From: Utricularia gibba
Lineage: Eukaryota > Streptophyta > Magnoliopsida > Lamiales > Lentibulariaceae
NCBI GenBank assembly: GCA_002189035.1
Contig: NEEC01000018.1
Span: 1,178,001 to 1,242,000, forward strand
DNA length: 64,000 nucleotides
Direction of reading: 5' to 3'
The notes under the pieces were generated by a model that saw only the letters and a list, made by a program, of their open reading frames with translations, was not told the origin of the DNA and did not search any database. A program made the position numbers and the translations under genes. This document shows, piece by piece, positions 11,712 to 23,557 of the stretch. Each line of letters begins with the position of its first letter. The stretch's first letter is position 1.

Positions 11712-12114
11712 CACTAAACGGTCGGATCCCAAAACACACGGTCCAGTAGATTTGACCTCATTTTCTCAAGATGGATTGATTACTTTGTTCATGTTCTTAC
11801 AGTTTGGCTGCACTGTGCTGCTATTCCCTCCATGTCGTGTATGATTCAAGTATTATAACAAATAATTCTGTATCAATATTTGAAATTGAAATAAACAAAT
11901 ATATAATAAATTAAAAATAACTATTAATTGATTGAAATTAATTTTTTCTAAAATGATTCATGTTTTTTATATACTTAATGTATATTCTTGTAATCCATAA
12001 AATCATTAAAAGACTAGTTAAAGGTATCCTGCAATGTTTGCTTGACCTAAATGAAATGGAGATAAGTCTAACCTTTGACATCATGAATAATGTTAAATAA
12101 ATGCACATTATGAA

Positions 12115-12262
12115 ATTATTGACAATTTAAAATTAATATCAGTTGCAAGGTTTTGAACAGTAATGTGATTATGACCAACTGAAAGTTATTAAAGATAATG
12201 TGTTTAAAAAGAATAATTGAGACCAAAAATTTTGGCCAGTTTTTTGTCGATATCCACTCTCT
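12115..12262 (+). promoter_or_regulatory. Conserved block upstream of SCPL fragment f2
   Basis: Homologous to 23278-23425 upstream of SCPL-4 and, inverted, to 9840-9962 upstream of SCPL-2. Here the gene it served is truncated. Confidence 0.35.
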
Positions 12263-12356
12263 AGACTTAGAATATTAAAGGGAGGCCCAGAACCCATTCA
12301 TTCAAATGCAGTCCATCCATCCTTTTTCACTTATTGTTCGTGTTAGATCTGAAAGC

Positions 12357-12708
12357 ATGAAACTCGCCGTCGCGCGGTCGTGCCCATGTTCTCTCTGCTC
12401 CTCCTCCTGCAGCTGCTGCTATTTGCAGCTTCCTCCTCTTCGCAGAAAATCGTGAGGACGCTTCCGGGTTTCCCTGGAGCTCTCCCCTTCAAACTAGAAA
12501 CTGGGTGAGTTGCTGTTCTCTTCTTCCAACTACGCACTTCTTCTCATCTGCAAGACTCCCAGGTACGTGAGCGTGGAAGAGAAGGAAGAGACCCATTTGT
12601 TCTACTACTTCGTGGAGTCGCAGGGAGACCCACGGGTCGACCCGTTATTGCTCTGGCACACCGGCGGGCCGGGATGCTCCAGTCTCTTCGCTCTGATATA
12701 TGAATTCG
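12357..12708 (+). pseudogene. SCPL fragment f2 (exons 1-2)
   Basis: Exon 1 has the original ATG at 12357, but two extra bases near 12375 (gtcgcgcggtcg against gtcgcggtcg in SCPL-2) shift the frame within the signal peptide. Exon 2 (about 12563-12708) is well preserved and includes [11 protein letters not shown]. Homology to the SCPL-4 intron 2 start stops near 12800, and no further exons follow. It is divergent (head to head) with SCPL-2, with CYSTM pseudogene 1 between them. Confidence 0.85.
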
Positions 12709-12799
12709 GTGAGTTGTTCTCCTTCTTCCCAAGGACTAACTACCCCATTTGGATCTCTGCCCGAAAAAAAAAAGTCTGACATCACCGACATAAAAACAG

Positions 12800-13384
12800 A
12801 TCGAACAGGTTGTTTTATAAATGAAAAACTTCAAAATGTGGTATTGTATCAATATAAAAAAAAACTTGTGGTATTTTATAAAACAAAATGCATAATCAAT
12901 AGCATTCTACTCATTTCACCGTAAATTAAATTTGATTCCTCTACTTTTGACCTCTGGATCAATTTGAATGTATTTGTAGTTAAGAAAATCATGTGCTAAT
13001 ACCTGTATTAAAAACTCATTGCTTCTAAGGTAGGGTGTTTCATAATGTATGCTTCTACATGCTTTGATTAATCCACACTTGAGAAAAATTGAATACTTAT
13101 TCTTTTTTTGTTTAAACTTTTATTTGTAATTTACTCTATTTTTATCAACACTTAGTAAAATACCTATCTAAATTCATATTTATATTTTACCCTATTTGAT
13201 AATAATGCTTTTAAATCGGAAAAGCCAGGCTACCGTTGAATGTGGCCGCCATAATCAACTGAGAAGCAGAAGGCATCCGATCGGCAGCAGCACAGCGTCA
13301 GATGGGTGGAAATGTGTTCACACGTCCGTGTGCTTGGCTGCTGCACAGAAACACTCCATTCCCATTCCGACCGGTGATCACCGG
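12800..13384. other. Intergenic, no gene seen
   Basis: AT-rich DNA up to about 13190, then a more GC-rich stretch (13210-13390, for example 'gaagcagaaggcatccgatc') that looks like a gene remnant on an unknown strand. I cannot identify it. Confidence 0.5.
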
Positions 13385-13428
13385 CGATGGCGAATCATTT
13401 GGCTGAAGAAATCTAAGAAGAAGAAACC

Positions 13429-13506
13429 CTACTCGAGAATGGAGAGCGCGAGCATCAAGATCGAGATGAACAGCAGGTTGATCAACAATTGTTTCTGAAC
13501 CACCAT
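13429..13506 (-). other. Short hydrophobic ORF (25 codons) downstream of SCPL-3
   Basis: On the minus strand an ATG at 13506 opens 25 codons dominated by Leu and Ile (for example LLINLLFISILMLALSI), then TAG. This resembles a signal peptide or signal anchor, perhaps the first exon of a lost secreted-protein gene. The paralogous stretch at 885-1069 has a stop at codon 4. No function can be assigned. Confidence 0.3.
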
Positions 13507-15532
13507 TATCTTATCTTGATAATGCTTTACCCCTATAACCTATTACATATCAGCACCCCATTATTGAACATACATCCAATACAGCAGATAAGATCTTTAC
13601 AGGGGGGACTTGGAAAGCCATCTCTCAAGCATCGCGTAGCATTCCTCCGGCTTGTGCTCTGGAGCCGTATGCCCCGCACCCTATGGGGAAAGTCAATTCC
13701 TTTACTTGAATGTGTGGGAAAAAGAGAGCTTGATTTTTGTTGTGCGTTGCCAGATCTTACCTTAACAGTGGCAAAGGTGAGTACAGCTTCATCGTTCTTG
13801 TAATTCATGGTATATCTGAACATTCACATAGGATAGAGTTTAGGTTGGATGTGATATGAGTGGAGTTTATAAACAAAGAGAGTACTTGCCCTGCAATTTG
13901 GTTATTCACCATCCATGGCCTCCACTTCTCACTTAGACTGAGATTTAGTTGCCGAATCCAAAGCAAAGTGGATCTAAACGGCATTTCCAGGTCATGATCT
14001 CCACTGTGTGTGTTACATAAGTTACAATAAGTCTCTACACTTTAAATTCATTGAACCAAGATAGAGACTCAACATTACCTATAGACCAAGGCTTTGTAAC
14101 CTTGGTCGCTAAGGTAGCGGTGGATGTTTTTGGGGTGCACATCTTCTATGAGGGAATTCGCTATACTGCGTTGGCATCCTGCCCATCTACTTAGAGTCCC
14201 CTGGGGTTGTTCCATCAAGCATCAGCACCAAGAGAGGGAAATAATGAAACCAGAGAAAAGCTACCATACCTTTCTAACACCAAGTGCTTCTTGAACTGTA
14301 GGATCATTGGCCCAAATATTCATTGGGGCATAATTTACTTCCTGAAAAAGATGTCAATCACACATATAGTAGAGTTTTGGACCTCAAAGGGGTTAGTGGA
14401 GAACATTAGCACAAATTGATTACCCTGCACCAAGTTTTCTCTCCGGGCATGGAAATGAAATTGAGAGAAGGGTCATCATCCAAGAAAGTGCTCCATCTTG
14501 CATTCTCTCCCAGTTGTTGGATAGTTGCTGTTGAAGGGCATTTTGGCTCCAATATATGCACCATGTTTATCTCATCTAGCAACTGCAACAATGACAAGCG
14601 TATAGAGTTCAGTTTCACATTCTCAATCTGATATCTGAGCAACAACTTTTCCAACCTCATGTATATTAGCAACTGCTTGGATGCATTCACTGTTACTGGA
14701 TTCTGTGTTGATATAGTTCCCATTGCAAGCTGTTTTCGCGTGCTGAAAAAAATGATGGTATGATTGTCGATATGTAACAGGGAGTCAGTCAGTTTGTTAG
14801 CAACCAAACCTCATAATGCTCGTAAGATATAAGTCCCATTCCATGAGCATATGGGATTCTCTCGTTGAATTCCTTTCCGGCTGCGTTGATCCCATTGCCG
14901 GATATGTATCCCTAAAAACGCATGAAATGTGATGATTTGAAGGTAAAGAACTCCAACTTGCATTAGGACCATGTACCTGCAAGGACAAGGGAGGGTAATG
15001 TCCTTGTTCCACACCTGCAAGTAGCTGTTTCTGTAAGCATAAAAAACTAAAACGCAGGTTTCATATCTCTTCGGTTTGACACGATAGTAACCGATCCAAA
15101 GAACCAGATTTTGTGCTGGTTGAATGTATACAAACCTTTGGCAATTTCATAGGCAAGCAATGCAGCAATTTTGCCTCCATAGGAATCACCCGCGATGTAC
15201 AGAGGATTGCCCAGAAACTTCGGGTGATTCAACATCCACTGCATCAAAAACAACAGATCAGCTACAGGAGGCACTGTTCATCATCTTCCAATATCATCCT
15301 ACGTTTCAAGATCACCTTTCTGATGAACTCATAATTCTGTTTCATCATCATGGTGTCTGACGTGTTTCTGACTTTGGCCCGAGAGTTGTACGCAAATCCA
15401 GTTCCAGGGGGATAGTCGATGAAGATTATGCTTGCAAACTAGAAACAGAGAAACCTTCAATTTAACAGAAGTTGAGTTGATTAATGGGGAGGTGGGCAGA
15501 CTCGGAAGAGGGGGCGAAACTGGGAGAAGTGA

Positions 15533-15552
15533 CCCCCCCCCCCCCCCGGGGG
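15533..15552. repeat. C15G5 homopolymer tract in intron 3 of SCPL-3
   Basis: Fifteen C followed by five G, inside about 60 bp that SCPL-1 lacks at the same place. It could be a real insertion or a sequencing or assembly artefact. Confidence 0.6.
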
Positions 15553-15949
15553 CCGCCCCTACACCCATTGGACTGGTTACCTTCGTCCACGCCTTGTCGC
15601 TCGTGATAAGAGATATCTTCGAGCTTGCATAGAAACTCTCTAAATCGAACGCCGAAGGACCTGCAAAACTTTCCAACTTTTTAGTTTAATATCATCGTTG
15701 CACTAAAGGTTTTTAACATAAAAAACTTTTAAAACCAATTTTCGCTGAAAATAATAATAAAAAAAATAATAGGATGTGAATTTATTTTGAGAAAGAAATT
15801 AACTTTTCAAGTTAGCAGTAGAAATAATTATTGTAACTACAATTTTCAATTTTTATAAATTAGAATGTTCTAGAATGTTTCTGGCCACATGGCCTCATTG
15901 ATCTCCACTATTTGTGGCATTTACAAAAATGATGTTCACTGTCTTAGAG

Positions 15950-16250
15950 TTATACCCACTGTTTATAGTTTAGTATAATTAATTCTCAATATTTCAAAAT
16001 AACGGTAAAATTTGTTATCATTAATTAAAAAATTAATCCTAAATAATATAGTAGTATTCACTTTTTGGCATAATTAATCCTCAATAGTTAAAATAATTGA
16101 TATTAGTAGTCCCAATTGCTTAAAATATTTGATTAAATTAACCACCAACTAATCATGTCTAATTTATTGAATAATGAAAATTAATTATGCATTGTGTTCA
16201 AAGTAAAAAAAAAAATTAAAATAAAAAAATTGGAGAATTAATTTTAACAA
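15950..16250. repeat. Dispersed AT-rich repeat, copy 2
   Basis: Inside intron 2 of SCPL-3, collinear with the copy at 3950-4300 in SCPL-1, so it predates their duplication. Confidence 0.5.
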
Positions 16251-16730
16251 TGAAGATAAAATAGGTAATTTATATTAAAAAGTGATGGCTAATTTTATCA
16301 AAATATTAAAAATTAGGGATTTTTAATGCAATTTCCTTTCCTACCATAATCAACTTGTAAGTTCAAAAACAACTCACCGATTTCATACAAGAGAGCGAAG
16401 AGACTGGAGCATCCCGGCCCGCCGTTGTGCCAGAGCAATACCGGGTCGACCCGTGGGTCTCCCTGCGACTCCACGAAGTAGTAGAACAAATGGGTCTCTT
16501 CCTTCTCTCCCACGCTCACGTACCTGGGAGTGCGGCAGATGAGAAGAAGCACGCAGTCGGAAGAAGAGAAGAGCAACTCACCCAGTTTCCAGTTTGAAGG
16601 GGAGAGCTCCAGAGAAACCCGGAAGCGTCCTCACGATTTTCTGCGCAGAGGAAGGAGCTGCAAGTGGCAGCAGGAGCAGCAGCAGGAGGAGCAGAGGGAA
16701 CATGGAGACAACCGCGACGACGAGTTTCGT

Positions 16731-19700
16731 GATTTCAGTTCTCACAAGAAAGCCTTCGGATCATTTTCATTTAAATAATCGTAGGACGGATGTATTCATT
16801 GCATGCATTTTAATGAATAAATGCCCTGACATTAGCATCGAGTTTTTTAAACAAGAACGACAAAAATTTAGTGTTGTTCATGACCCATACAGACTTTTCA
16901 ATTGCATTATATCAAATCACTGTTTGCTTAATCGTAAATTTTTCAAAATGCTAGTCACAAATTGGCAGATGATATTGATCTTAATCTGTAAATAATTTTG
17001 TCATAAATATCTGTTTAGCCATAAGGTTTACTCACATAAACTTAGAAGTTGTTTAGTAGGTTTGTTTAACTGTTTAGATATAAAAAATATATGTTTGGTA
17101 GATTACTTTAACATTACACAAATGTTTTACAAAATTACTGCAAAAAACACTACGAACAAAGTATTTCAAAACTCACGTTCTATGCAGTTTTTGTTAAACA
17201 ACCTAATTTATAAAATATTTAATACAAATACATATTTTATCTAAATACAAATAAATTCGATATATTATTAAATACATGTTGAAGTACAACTAATTTGACA
17301 TTGAAGCAAGGCTTTAAATTTTAGGGAAAGTTTAAGAATATTTTTTTCAGAAAATTATTTGATTTTTCGATCAAATTCAATTTTTTTGAGATTTCGACAT
17401 TGTGTTTATAGGGGTGGGTTTAGGTAAATATATGGTATTTTTTGTCTTTTTGATAAAAACTGGTAGGTTGGGTTGGAGCACATGGGAGCGGGGGTAGTTG
17501 AGGCCGAGGAGTTTATAATATAATATATACTCCAATTATCTTTGCAAGTATATTATTTAAATCGACATTGCAACTCAAATAAGAGCAACTAAATTCACTT
17601 AGACATGTGCACCTCATGCTGAAATATATATCGTAATTTTGCAGTTACACAGAAATCCTAGAACTCATCACTAGGAAATTTAAGTATTCCTTTTATAATT
17701 AAATTTTACACTTTCATGTGCATCTCATGCTGAAATAAAAAAGTGGGAAGATTCCACAAGTACTGCAACATGAGTTCATATTTATTTATTTTTTTGAGTA
17801 ATGTATACTATAATTTTGATTTGGTAAAAGTCTACAATGTGCACATTATACTATAGCGGTTGCGTTTATTATATCTATCTTAAAATCAATGTTGAAAATT
17901 TTATAATGTTTATGTTTATATTATATTTATATATTATAATCCCTGGTCTCTTCTTAAAAAAATTGAATAATAGTTGGAGGTTTGATGTTTACTGACAGAA
18001 TTGATTGTTATTTTTCCAAGTCCAATGATTGTTGTTTTGTCTCTTAGGAATTGAAGAACTACCTGCCATTATTTTATGAAAAATGGAATTATAATTTATA
18101 ATTCTTTTGCATCCTTCTATCAATTGAGGTGTGTTTGATTGCAAGATTTACATATATTTGAAAATATTTTGATATGAATATATAAATATGATAAATATGG
18201 ACAATCGGCGGCATAATTCCTAAATTTTTTTTAAAATTGGCACGATTAGTTTCCACTCTTTAATGAAAATATTATAATTAGTTCTTTATTGACATATTTA
18301 GTCCTCAAAATCCACTAGTGATAATATAATTTCATGAAGATAATGCCCTTGTTGAGCTCTTTATGGTTTCGTTAATGCTTATCAAGGTTTTCAGTAATAC
18401 TTATTTATTAGTCAAACACTGGACACTGTTGCCATACCCCTTGTTGGGCATCTTTTCTATTCTTAATTTGCTATGTAGACCTCTTATCCAAGGTTTATGG
18501 GGCCTTTTTCATCTAACACCATAACCCAATACACTTTATTGATGATTTCATTATGATTATAAAAACTGTCATCTATGATATAAATACACATGTTAATAGT
18601 ATGATCATGTACACTTCTTCAACTGTGCCCAGGTGCAGAATAAAAAGTAAGACACTTTTAAACAATCATAATCCATCATACCAGGAAGCAGATTATGAAA
18701 AGAAGCAAAGTTATACACTTTACAATGGCAAACTGCAATGTTGAAATTCAGAAACCGATGAATTGGATTAATATACATTTGAAATCTAAATACATAAAAA
18801 ATGTGAATCACATTTAAAAACTGTCATCTATGATATAAATACGTTAATATTTTACTTTCAAACACTAGCGTAGGAAAGTTTTTTGTTCTAATATACAAGA
18901 GGAGCTCGCCCACCTCAAAAATGTCTGACCAAACTTGATGCTTCAGTAGCGCAGAGGAACTGCTTCGGCGAGGGAAGAGAAAGAAATGCTGTCGGTAGCT
19001 AGGTTGGGGATCCAGAAAAATTCTACACGTTTTTTGACCGGGTACCGGACGGACAGGTTGGCACGATCGGCAATTAATTTAAAGCAATTAAAGTGATGGT
19101 TTTTCTTTTTTTTTTTTTTGTAGAATATAATAAAATCAAAGACACGGTTTTGGTGGTGGGGTTTGGGCTAGGTCAAGAACGTAGGTAGGTAGATGGGTGC
19201 AGCAACGTGGTTAGGTAAAAGTAGAAAGGGAGTATTTTAGTTTTTATAAAATAATTAAATGATGAATAATAATATATATTTATTGAAAAAAACACTTTAA
19301 ATTTATCATTTTATAAATTTAAATCGAACCACTTAAGTAGTAAACCCAAATAAATTACAAGTTACGTGTTATTTTTTAAATACTCAAAATTCATTTATAT
19401 AAATTTAAATTAACATCACACACTAATCATGGTTCTCCAATTTTTCAGGCTCATTAAAAATATTTTTTTAATGTTATGGTCTTTTCATGCAAATAATTTA
19501 TATAATAATCATTGACTAGAATTAATTCGATTTTCAACAATAACAAATGTATACAATAATTTTATTAAACATGTCAAACTTTGAGAAAATTACAAAAAAA
19601 AAACATTAAGTTTCGTTCAGTATAAATAATTTAATCAAAATTATCAAAAAATTTCTCAAATTGACAAAATTGTGCAACAAAGACCTATTTTCAAAATTTT

Positions 19701-20615
19701 TAAAAAGTGAAATTCACAACACCATGAATCTACTCTAGTTTCAAATCAAATAAAATTACATTATAGTATTTAGAAAAATGATTATTTGTATACTCTATCT
19801 CATACATTATAAAAAATTTATATGATGGATAGTTATTTTTATCACACAATATTTTACACATCGCCAAATTTCTAATTCATCCATATTACACCAAGCCCGA
19901 TAAAAAGTGACAAAAAATTGTGCTCTTAATTATTGTTTTTATCACATTATCTTTAATCATTTTCAGTTAGGCATAATCGTCTTAAAATACTATATTTTGA
20001 ATCCACAGACTTTTGTTGATGTAACATGATTCAATATACGAGCGCAGTTTATGTGTTTCCGAATCCATTTGGTTGGACAGGGCAATGAAGAGGCGAATGG
20101 CGATGATTAAACTGTGCCATATATCAATGGATAAAATAATTTATTGTATACATTATATCAATGGGCCAATCCCAACCTCCCATGCAAGTAGGCGAGGGAG
20201 CGCCGGTGATGTACAGACTGGGCTGCATGGATAGAAAAAAACGCAGTAATTTACTTAAATACATGTATCAGAAAATTATCTTGTCAAGATACGTGTTGTT
20301 TTTTTGATTTCATCATAATATATGCGATTCAATTTTTTTCTTTTAAAAATACCTGTCATTTCGAAATTAATGTTTTAATACGCATTTTTATTTTTATTGA
20401 AATGCATACTACTATATATTAAGACAAATTAGTTTATTTCAAAGTTATTTTAATCAATAAATTATTTTGATGGATTACTCTTAATGACAACAAGAATAAT
20501 AATTAAAAAATAGAAAACAAAACATTGTAATATTAAACATAAATAAAGCACAGGGGCATGATCAGAGCCTTCCAATTTCACATTTCTTGCCTTCATAATA
20601 TGCCTGGAATTATTG
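16731..20615. other. AT-rich intergenic region with relics
   Basis: 3.9 kb without a gene. It contains the SCPL-3 upstream flank shared with SCPL-1 (to about 17510) and a 26-base direct repeat of 'aaaactgtcatctatgatat' type at about 18565 and 18820. A TRIM LTR fragment lies at about 18737-18815. A block at 19023-19085 matches 10022-10085, and an orphan SCPL promoter-like block lies at 19915-19990. The stretch 18900-19010 is more GC-rich but has no sustained ORF. Confidence 0.55.
18737..18815 (-). repeat. TRIM-family LTR fragment
   Basis: Starts 'tgttgaaattcag', the reverse complement of the LTR end at 1070-1607, and continues with 'aaaaaatgtgaatcacattt'. Partial and diverged. Confidence 0.45.
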
Positions 20616-21120
20616 CACCGATCCCTTAGCGATCAAGGTTACAAAGCCTTGGTCTACAGGTAAGGTCGAGGCTATTTCTGTGTTCAATGAATTCAAAATG
20701 CCAACATGCATAGCGTACACACAGCGGAGATCAAGACCTGCTGATGCCTTTTAGAGGCACGTTGCTTTGGATTCGACAACTGAATCTCAGTGTAATCGAG
20801 GAGTGGAGGCCATGGATAGTGAACGAACAAGTTGCAGGGCAAGTATTCTCTTCAGTTGCAAAGTTATCCATCGACCCTGTTTCTATCCTCTGCTAATGTT
20901 CAGGTATACTATGAGATACAAGAACGATGAAGCTGTCCTCACCTTTGCTACTGTGAAGGTAGGATTTGGCAACCCACTACATAAATCGAACTTCTTTTTC
21001 CAACACACTCAAGCCAATGAATGGGCTCTCATTTAGGGTGCTGGTCATACAGCATGCGAGTACAAGCCTGAGGAATGCTACGCGATGGTTGATAGATGGC
21101 TTTCCAATACCCCACTGTAA
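20616..21120 (+). pseudogene. SCPL fragment f3 (part of exon 11 to exon 14)
   Basis: Starts inside exon 11 (cgatcccttagcgatcaagg), then exon 12 from 20725 with SGDQD, the GC donor (gttgcagg/gcaagt), exon 13, and exon 14 ending at the TAA at 21118-21120, with GAGHTA kept. Reading frames of these exons are open, but the first ten exons are missing, so it cannot make an S10 enzyme. Confidence 0.85.
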
Positions 21121-22315
21121 ACAGTTTATCTTCTCTGCACTCCTTGTGCAATCATGTGAAAAAGCAACCCAAGTAAAAGTGGTGGTACCCTCCACTCTGG
21201 TTGAAAATGATACCCATTTGATATGGTTGAAAATCGAATTAATTCTAATTAAAGATTATCATATTGTTGAAATTAAAAATCCAATGAGTTGAAGTAATGT
21301 GTATGAAAATCTAGTGCATAATAAACATAAATCATATTAAAAAATTTCAATACAATCGATTATTAATAAGTTATAATTTTTTATATATATTTAATTATTT
21401 CACTTTAAATTCTTGATATGAAATTATTTATTTTAATGCATATAAGTTATTTGCATGAACATACGATAACACTACGAATTTTATTTAAATGAGCATGAAA
21501 CGCTAGAGAACTATTAGAAAATCTAAAGTATATAATTGTATTAATTCAAGAAATCTATAAAAAATGAGGCTTAAGGTTTAACATGGAAATACGAAATGCG
21601 AAATTTTTTGGAATATTGAGCATTGATCATCCCTTGATGGAGAGCGAGCGTGCTCCTGTCGAACCCTAAATTTTTCATGTTGTGTGGTGAATTGTAGGCT
21701 CTCAATCAAGGGTAAAATCAGATATTCAGATTTTTTGATTAATTTTGAAATTATTGAATTTCTTAAATCTTGAGTTTAGTAATTAAATAATAGATTATTT
21801 AAAAAATGATATTATTCAATTTTTATCATTCTAAACATATAGTTATATCATATCATATATATATATATATATATATTATTTTATTTTATTAAATTTATAA
21901 TACAATTTAACACTATACTACATATTTACATAATTTTAAAACTGATTCTATTTCACATAATTTAATTCACAACTTCCAATTACATAACGTGTCCTTTAGC
22001 TACGGGTTGAATCGAATGTAACAGATTATAGGTTCGGATTGTGGAAACCTAAACAATTATGACATTTTCCATAACAATCAATGTTAAATGTGATATTTTT
22101 TTATTATTTTCGTGAAAAAAAAAAGAGAATGTTTAATTGGAACATGAAAAATAAATCAGCCCAAAATGTGTGAATTGGAAAAAATCTTCTTAAACATGAG
22201 ACAAGAAAATATTTTTTTTAAATATAAAGAGAATGAGTCAATTAGCTTGTAATAGAGATACATGTTCCACCACCCGGGTTTCTTTGTCAGTTGTTGAAGA
22301 TTACAGAAGATTTCT
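21121..22315. other. Spacer between SCPL f3 and CYSTM pseudogene 2
   Basis: Contains a diverged TRIM-family LTR at about 21266-21436, a stretch shared with the 3' flanks of SCPL-2 and f4 (21480-21700), a (TA)n run near 21856, and a block (21995-22260) shared with 29245-29520 immediately upstream of the CYSTM gene. No independent gene. Confidence 0.5.
21266..21436 (-). repeat. TRIM-family solo LTR, diverged
   Basis: Begins 'tgttgaaattaaaaatccaa' and continues with the order of motifs found in the reverse complement of the LTRs at 1070-1607 (ataaacataaatcatatt, aatcgattattaataagtt). Identified by eye; no clean target duplication seen. Confidence 0.45.
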
Positions 22316-23010
22316 ACGAGTTTTTACAATCAACCTCCGGTGGCCGTCCCGCGCCACAAGGCAAATGCGGGTGTTTATTTTTCTTCATTGGGTTTCAATG
22401 ATTAGCCCTAATTTTGTTGATGCCATTCACAGAGTATCCGGCGGAGGGGTTCCCCAAGGACGCCCCCTACGCCCAACCGGCGTAGCCGCAGCCATGGTAT
22501 CCGCACGGCTACCCTCCCCAGGGATATCCGCCGCCGTATTTGTTGGAATAAAATAAGGTTTTTGGAGAAGGGGGTGGCAATACCACATTACTAGTTGAAA
22601 ATCATTTCAACTAATTTGTATGTAAGTCCAACCCAATAACTTTGATGAGTTTGAGAGAGAATTGAGATTCACGTGCATATAGGATTTTAATTTATTGAAT
22701 CGGGTTGGGTTTTCGAAGGGTACTGAAACCCAGAAATGGTTACGCGCAGGGGTGCAAACCCACCCCAAAATGCTTTCGCGTGTGTGCTGCGTTCCTTGGA
22801 AGGATGGTACGGTTACCGACAGCAAAATCTGTTTGCTTGCCTAGAATCACTCGCCATCTCAGATGTGTCTACGCACTAAACCGTCGGATCCGAAAACACA
22901 CGGTCCAGTAGATTTGACCTAATTTTCTCAAGATGGGTTGATTACTTTGTTCGTGGTCCAACAGTTTGGCTGCACTGTACTGCTATTCCCTTCATGCCCG
23001 GTACGTGTGT
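22316..23010 (+). pseudogene. CYSTM pseudogene 2
   Basis: The start is ACG (22316-22318) where the gene at 29575 has ATG. Exon 2 has a TAG within the Pro-Tyr-rich region (gcgtagccg, about 22483) and is cut at about 22538 by foreign sequence. Homology resumes at about 22795 (ttggaaggatggtacggtta). Exon 3 follows 'caacag' at 22965 with LAAL but a lost cysteine run. It sits about 0.55 kb upstream of SCPL-4. Confidence 0.75.
22538..22795. repeat. Insertion in CYSTM pseudogene 2
   Basis: About 258 bp beginning 'tgttggaataaaataagg', LTR-like at its start, replacing about 75 bp of exon 2. I cannot find a matching CA end or target duplication, so its class is unknown. Confidence 0.4.
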
Positions 23011-23277
23011 ATCATTCAAGTATTACATGAAGCAATTCAATATCAGGATTTGAAATTGAAATTGCAAAGAATTATTAATTTATTATATCTAATTTTCTTT
23101 AAAGTAATTCACATTTTTTTATATACTTGAAGTTCATGTATATTCGTCTAACCTATAACATCCTTAAGGGACTAGTTAAAGGCATCCTACAATGTTTGCT
23201 TGACCTAAATGAAATGAAGCTAAGTCTAACCTTTGACATCATGAATAATGTTAAATAAATACACATTATGAAATTAT

Positions 23278-23425
23278 TGATAATTTATTATTAATATCAT
23301 TTGCAAGGTTTTCAACAGTAATGTGATTATGACCAACTGAAAGTGATTAAAGATAATGTATTCAAAAAGAATAATTGAAACCACAAATTTTGGTCACTTT
23401 TCTGTCGATATACACTGTATAGACT
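23278..23425 (+). promoter_or_regulatory. Conserved block upstream of SCPL-4
   Basis: Lies about 130-280 bp before the ATG and is shared with 12115-12262 and, inverted, with 9840-9962. Contains 'atgaccaactgaaagtgatt'. I do not see a convincing TATA box. Confidence 0.4.
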
Positions 23426-23557
23426 TGTAAGATTAAAGGGACACCCAAAATGCACATCATCCATCACTATGATCATTCATTCAAATGGAGTGCATCCATC
23501 CTACTTCAATTATTTAACGAAGATGATCCATGACGTTTCCTTGTTAGATCTGAAAGC

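Larger units (their letters stand above)
10558..11841 (+). pseudogene. CYSTM pseudogene 1, broken by two insertions
   Basis: The region resembles the CYSTM gene at 29575-30092. Exon 1 begins ATG at 10558 but reads MIQSNQPR then stop. Exon 2 pieces are at about 10678-10767 and 11054-11108, interrupted by about 286 bp of unrelated AT-rich sequence. Intron 2 is interrupted by a foldback element (11130-11711). Exon 3 starts at 11803 after 'cttacag' and keeps LAAL but has lost the later cysteines. It lies directly upstream of SCPL fragment f2. Confidence 0.75.
13597..16730 (-). pseudogene. SCPL-3: complete 14-exon SCPL gene whose start codon is ACG
   Basis: Exons: 16582-16730, 16378-16523, 15581-15660, 15316-15438, 15136-15238, 14977-15014, 14810-14911, 14656-14742, 14424-14582, 14270-14341, 14079-14200, 13890-14003, 13761-13815, 13597-13680; together 478 codons without a frameshift or internal stop. 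The catalytic motifs are [22 protein letters not shown] and GAGHTA. The codon aligned with the ATG of SCPL-1 is ACG (16728-16730). The next in-frame ATG, at 16701-16703, is nine codons later and would still start a leucine-rich signal peptide, giving 468 aa. The locus may therefore be functional; I list it as a pseudogene only because the ancestral start is lost. Intron 12 is GC-AG; intron 13 has a normal GT. Sister copy of SCPL-1. Confidence 0.7.

Noticed and set aside
15432-15676. ORFs across the C15 tract in SCPL-3
   Set aside because: They span exon 3, intron 3 and the poly-C insertion; not a gene.
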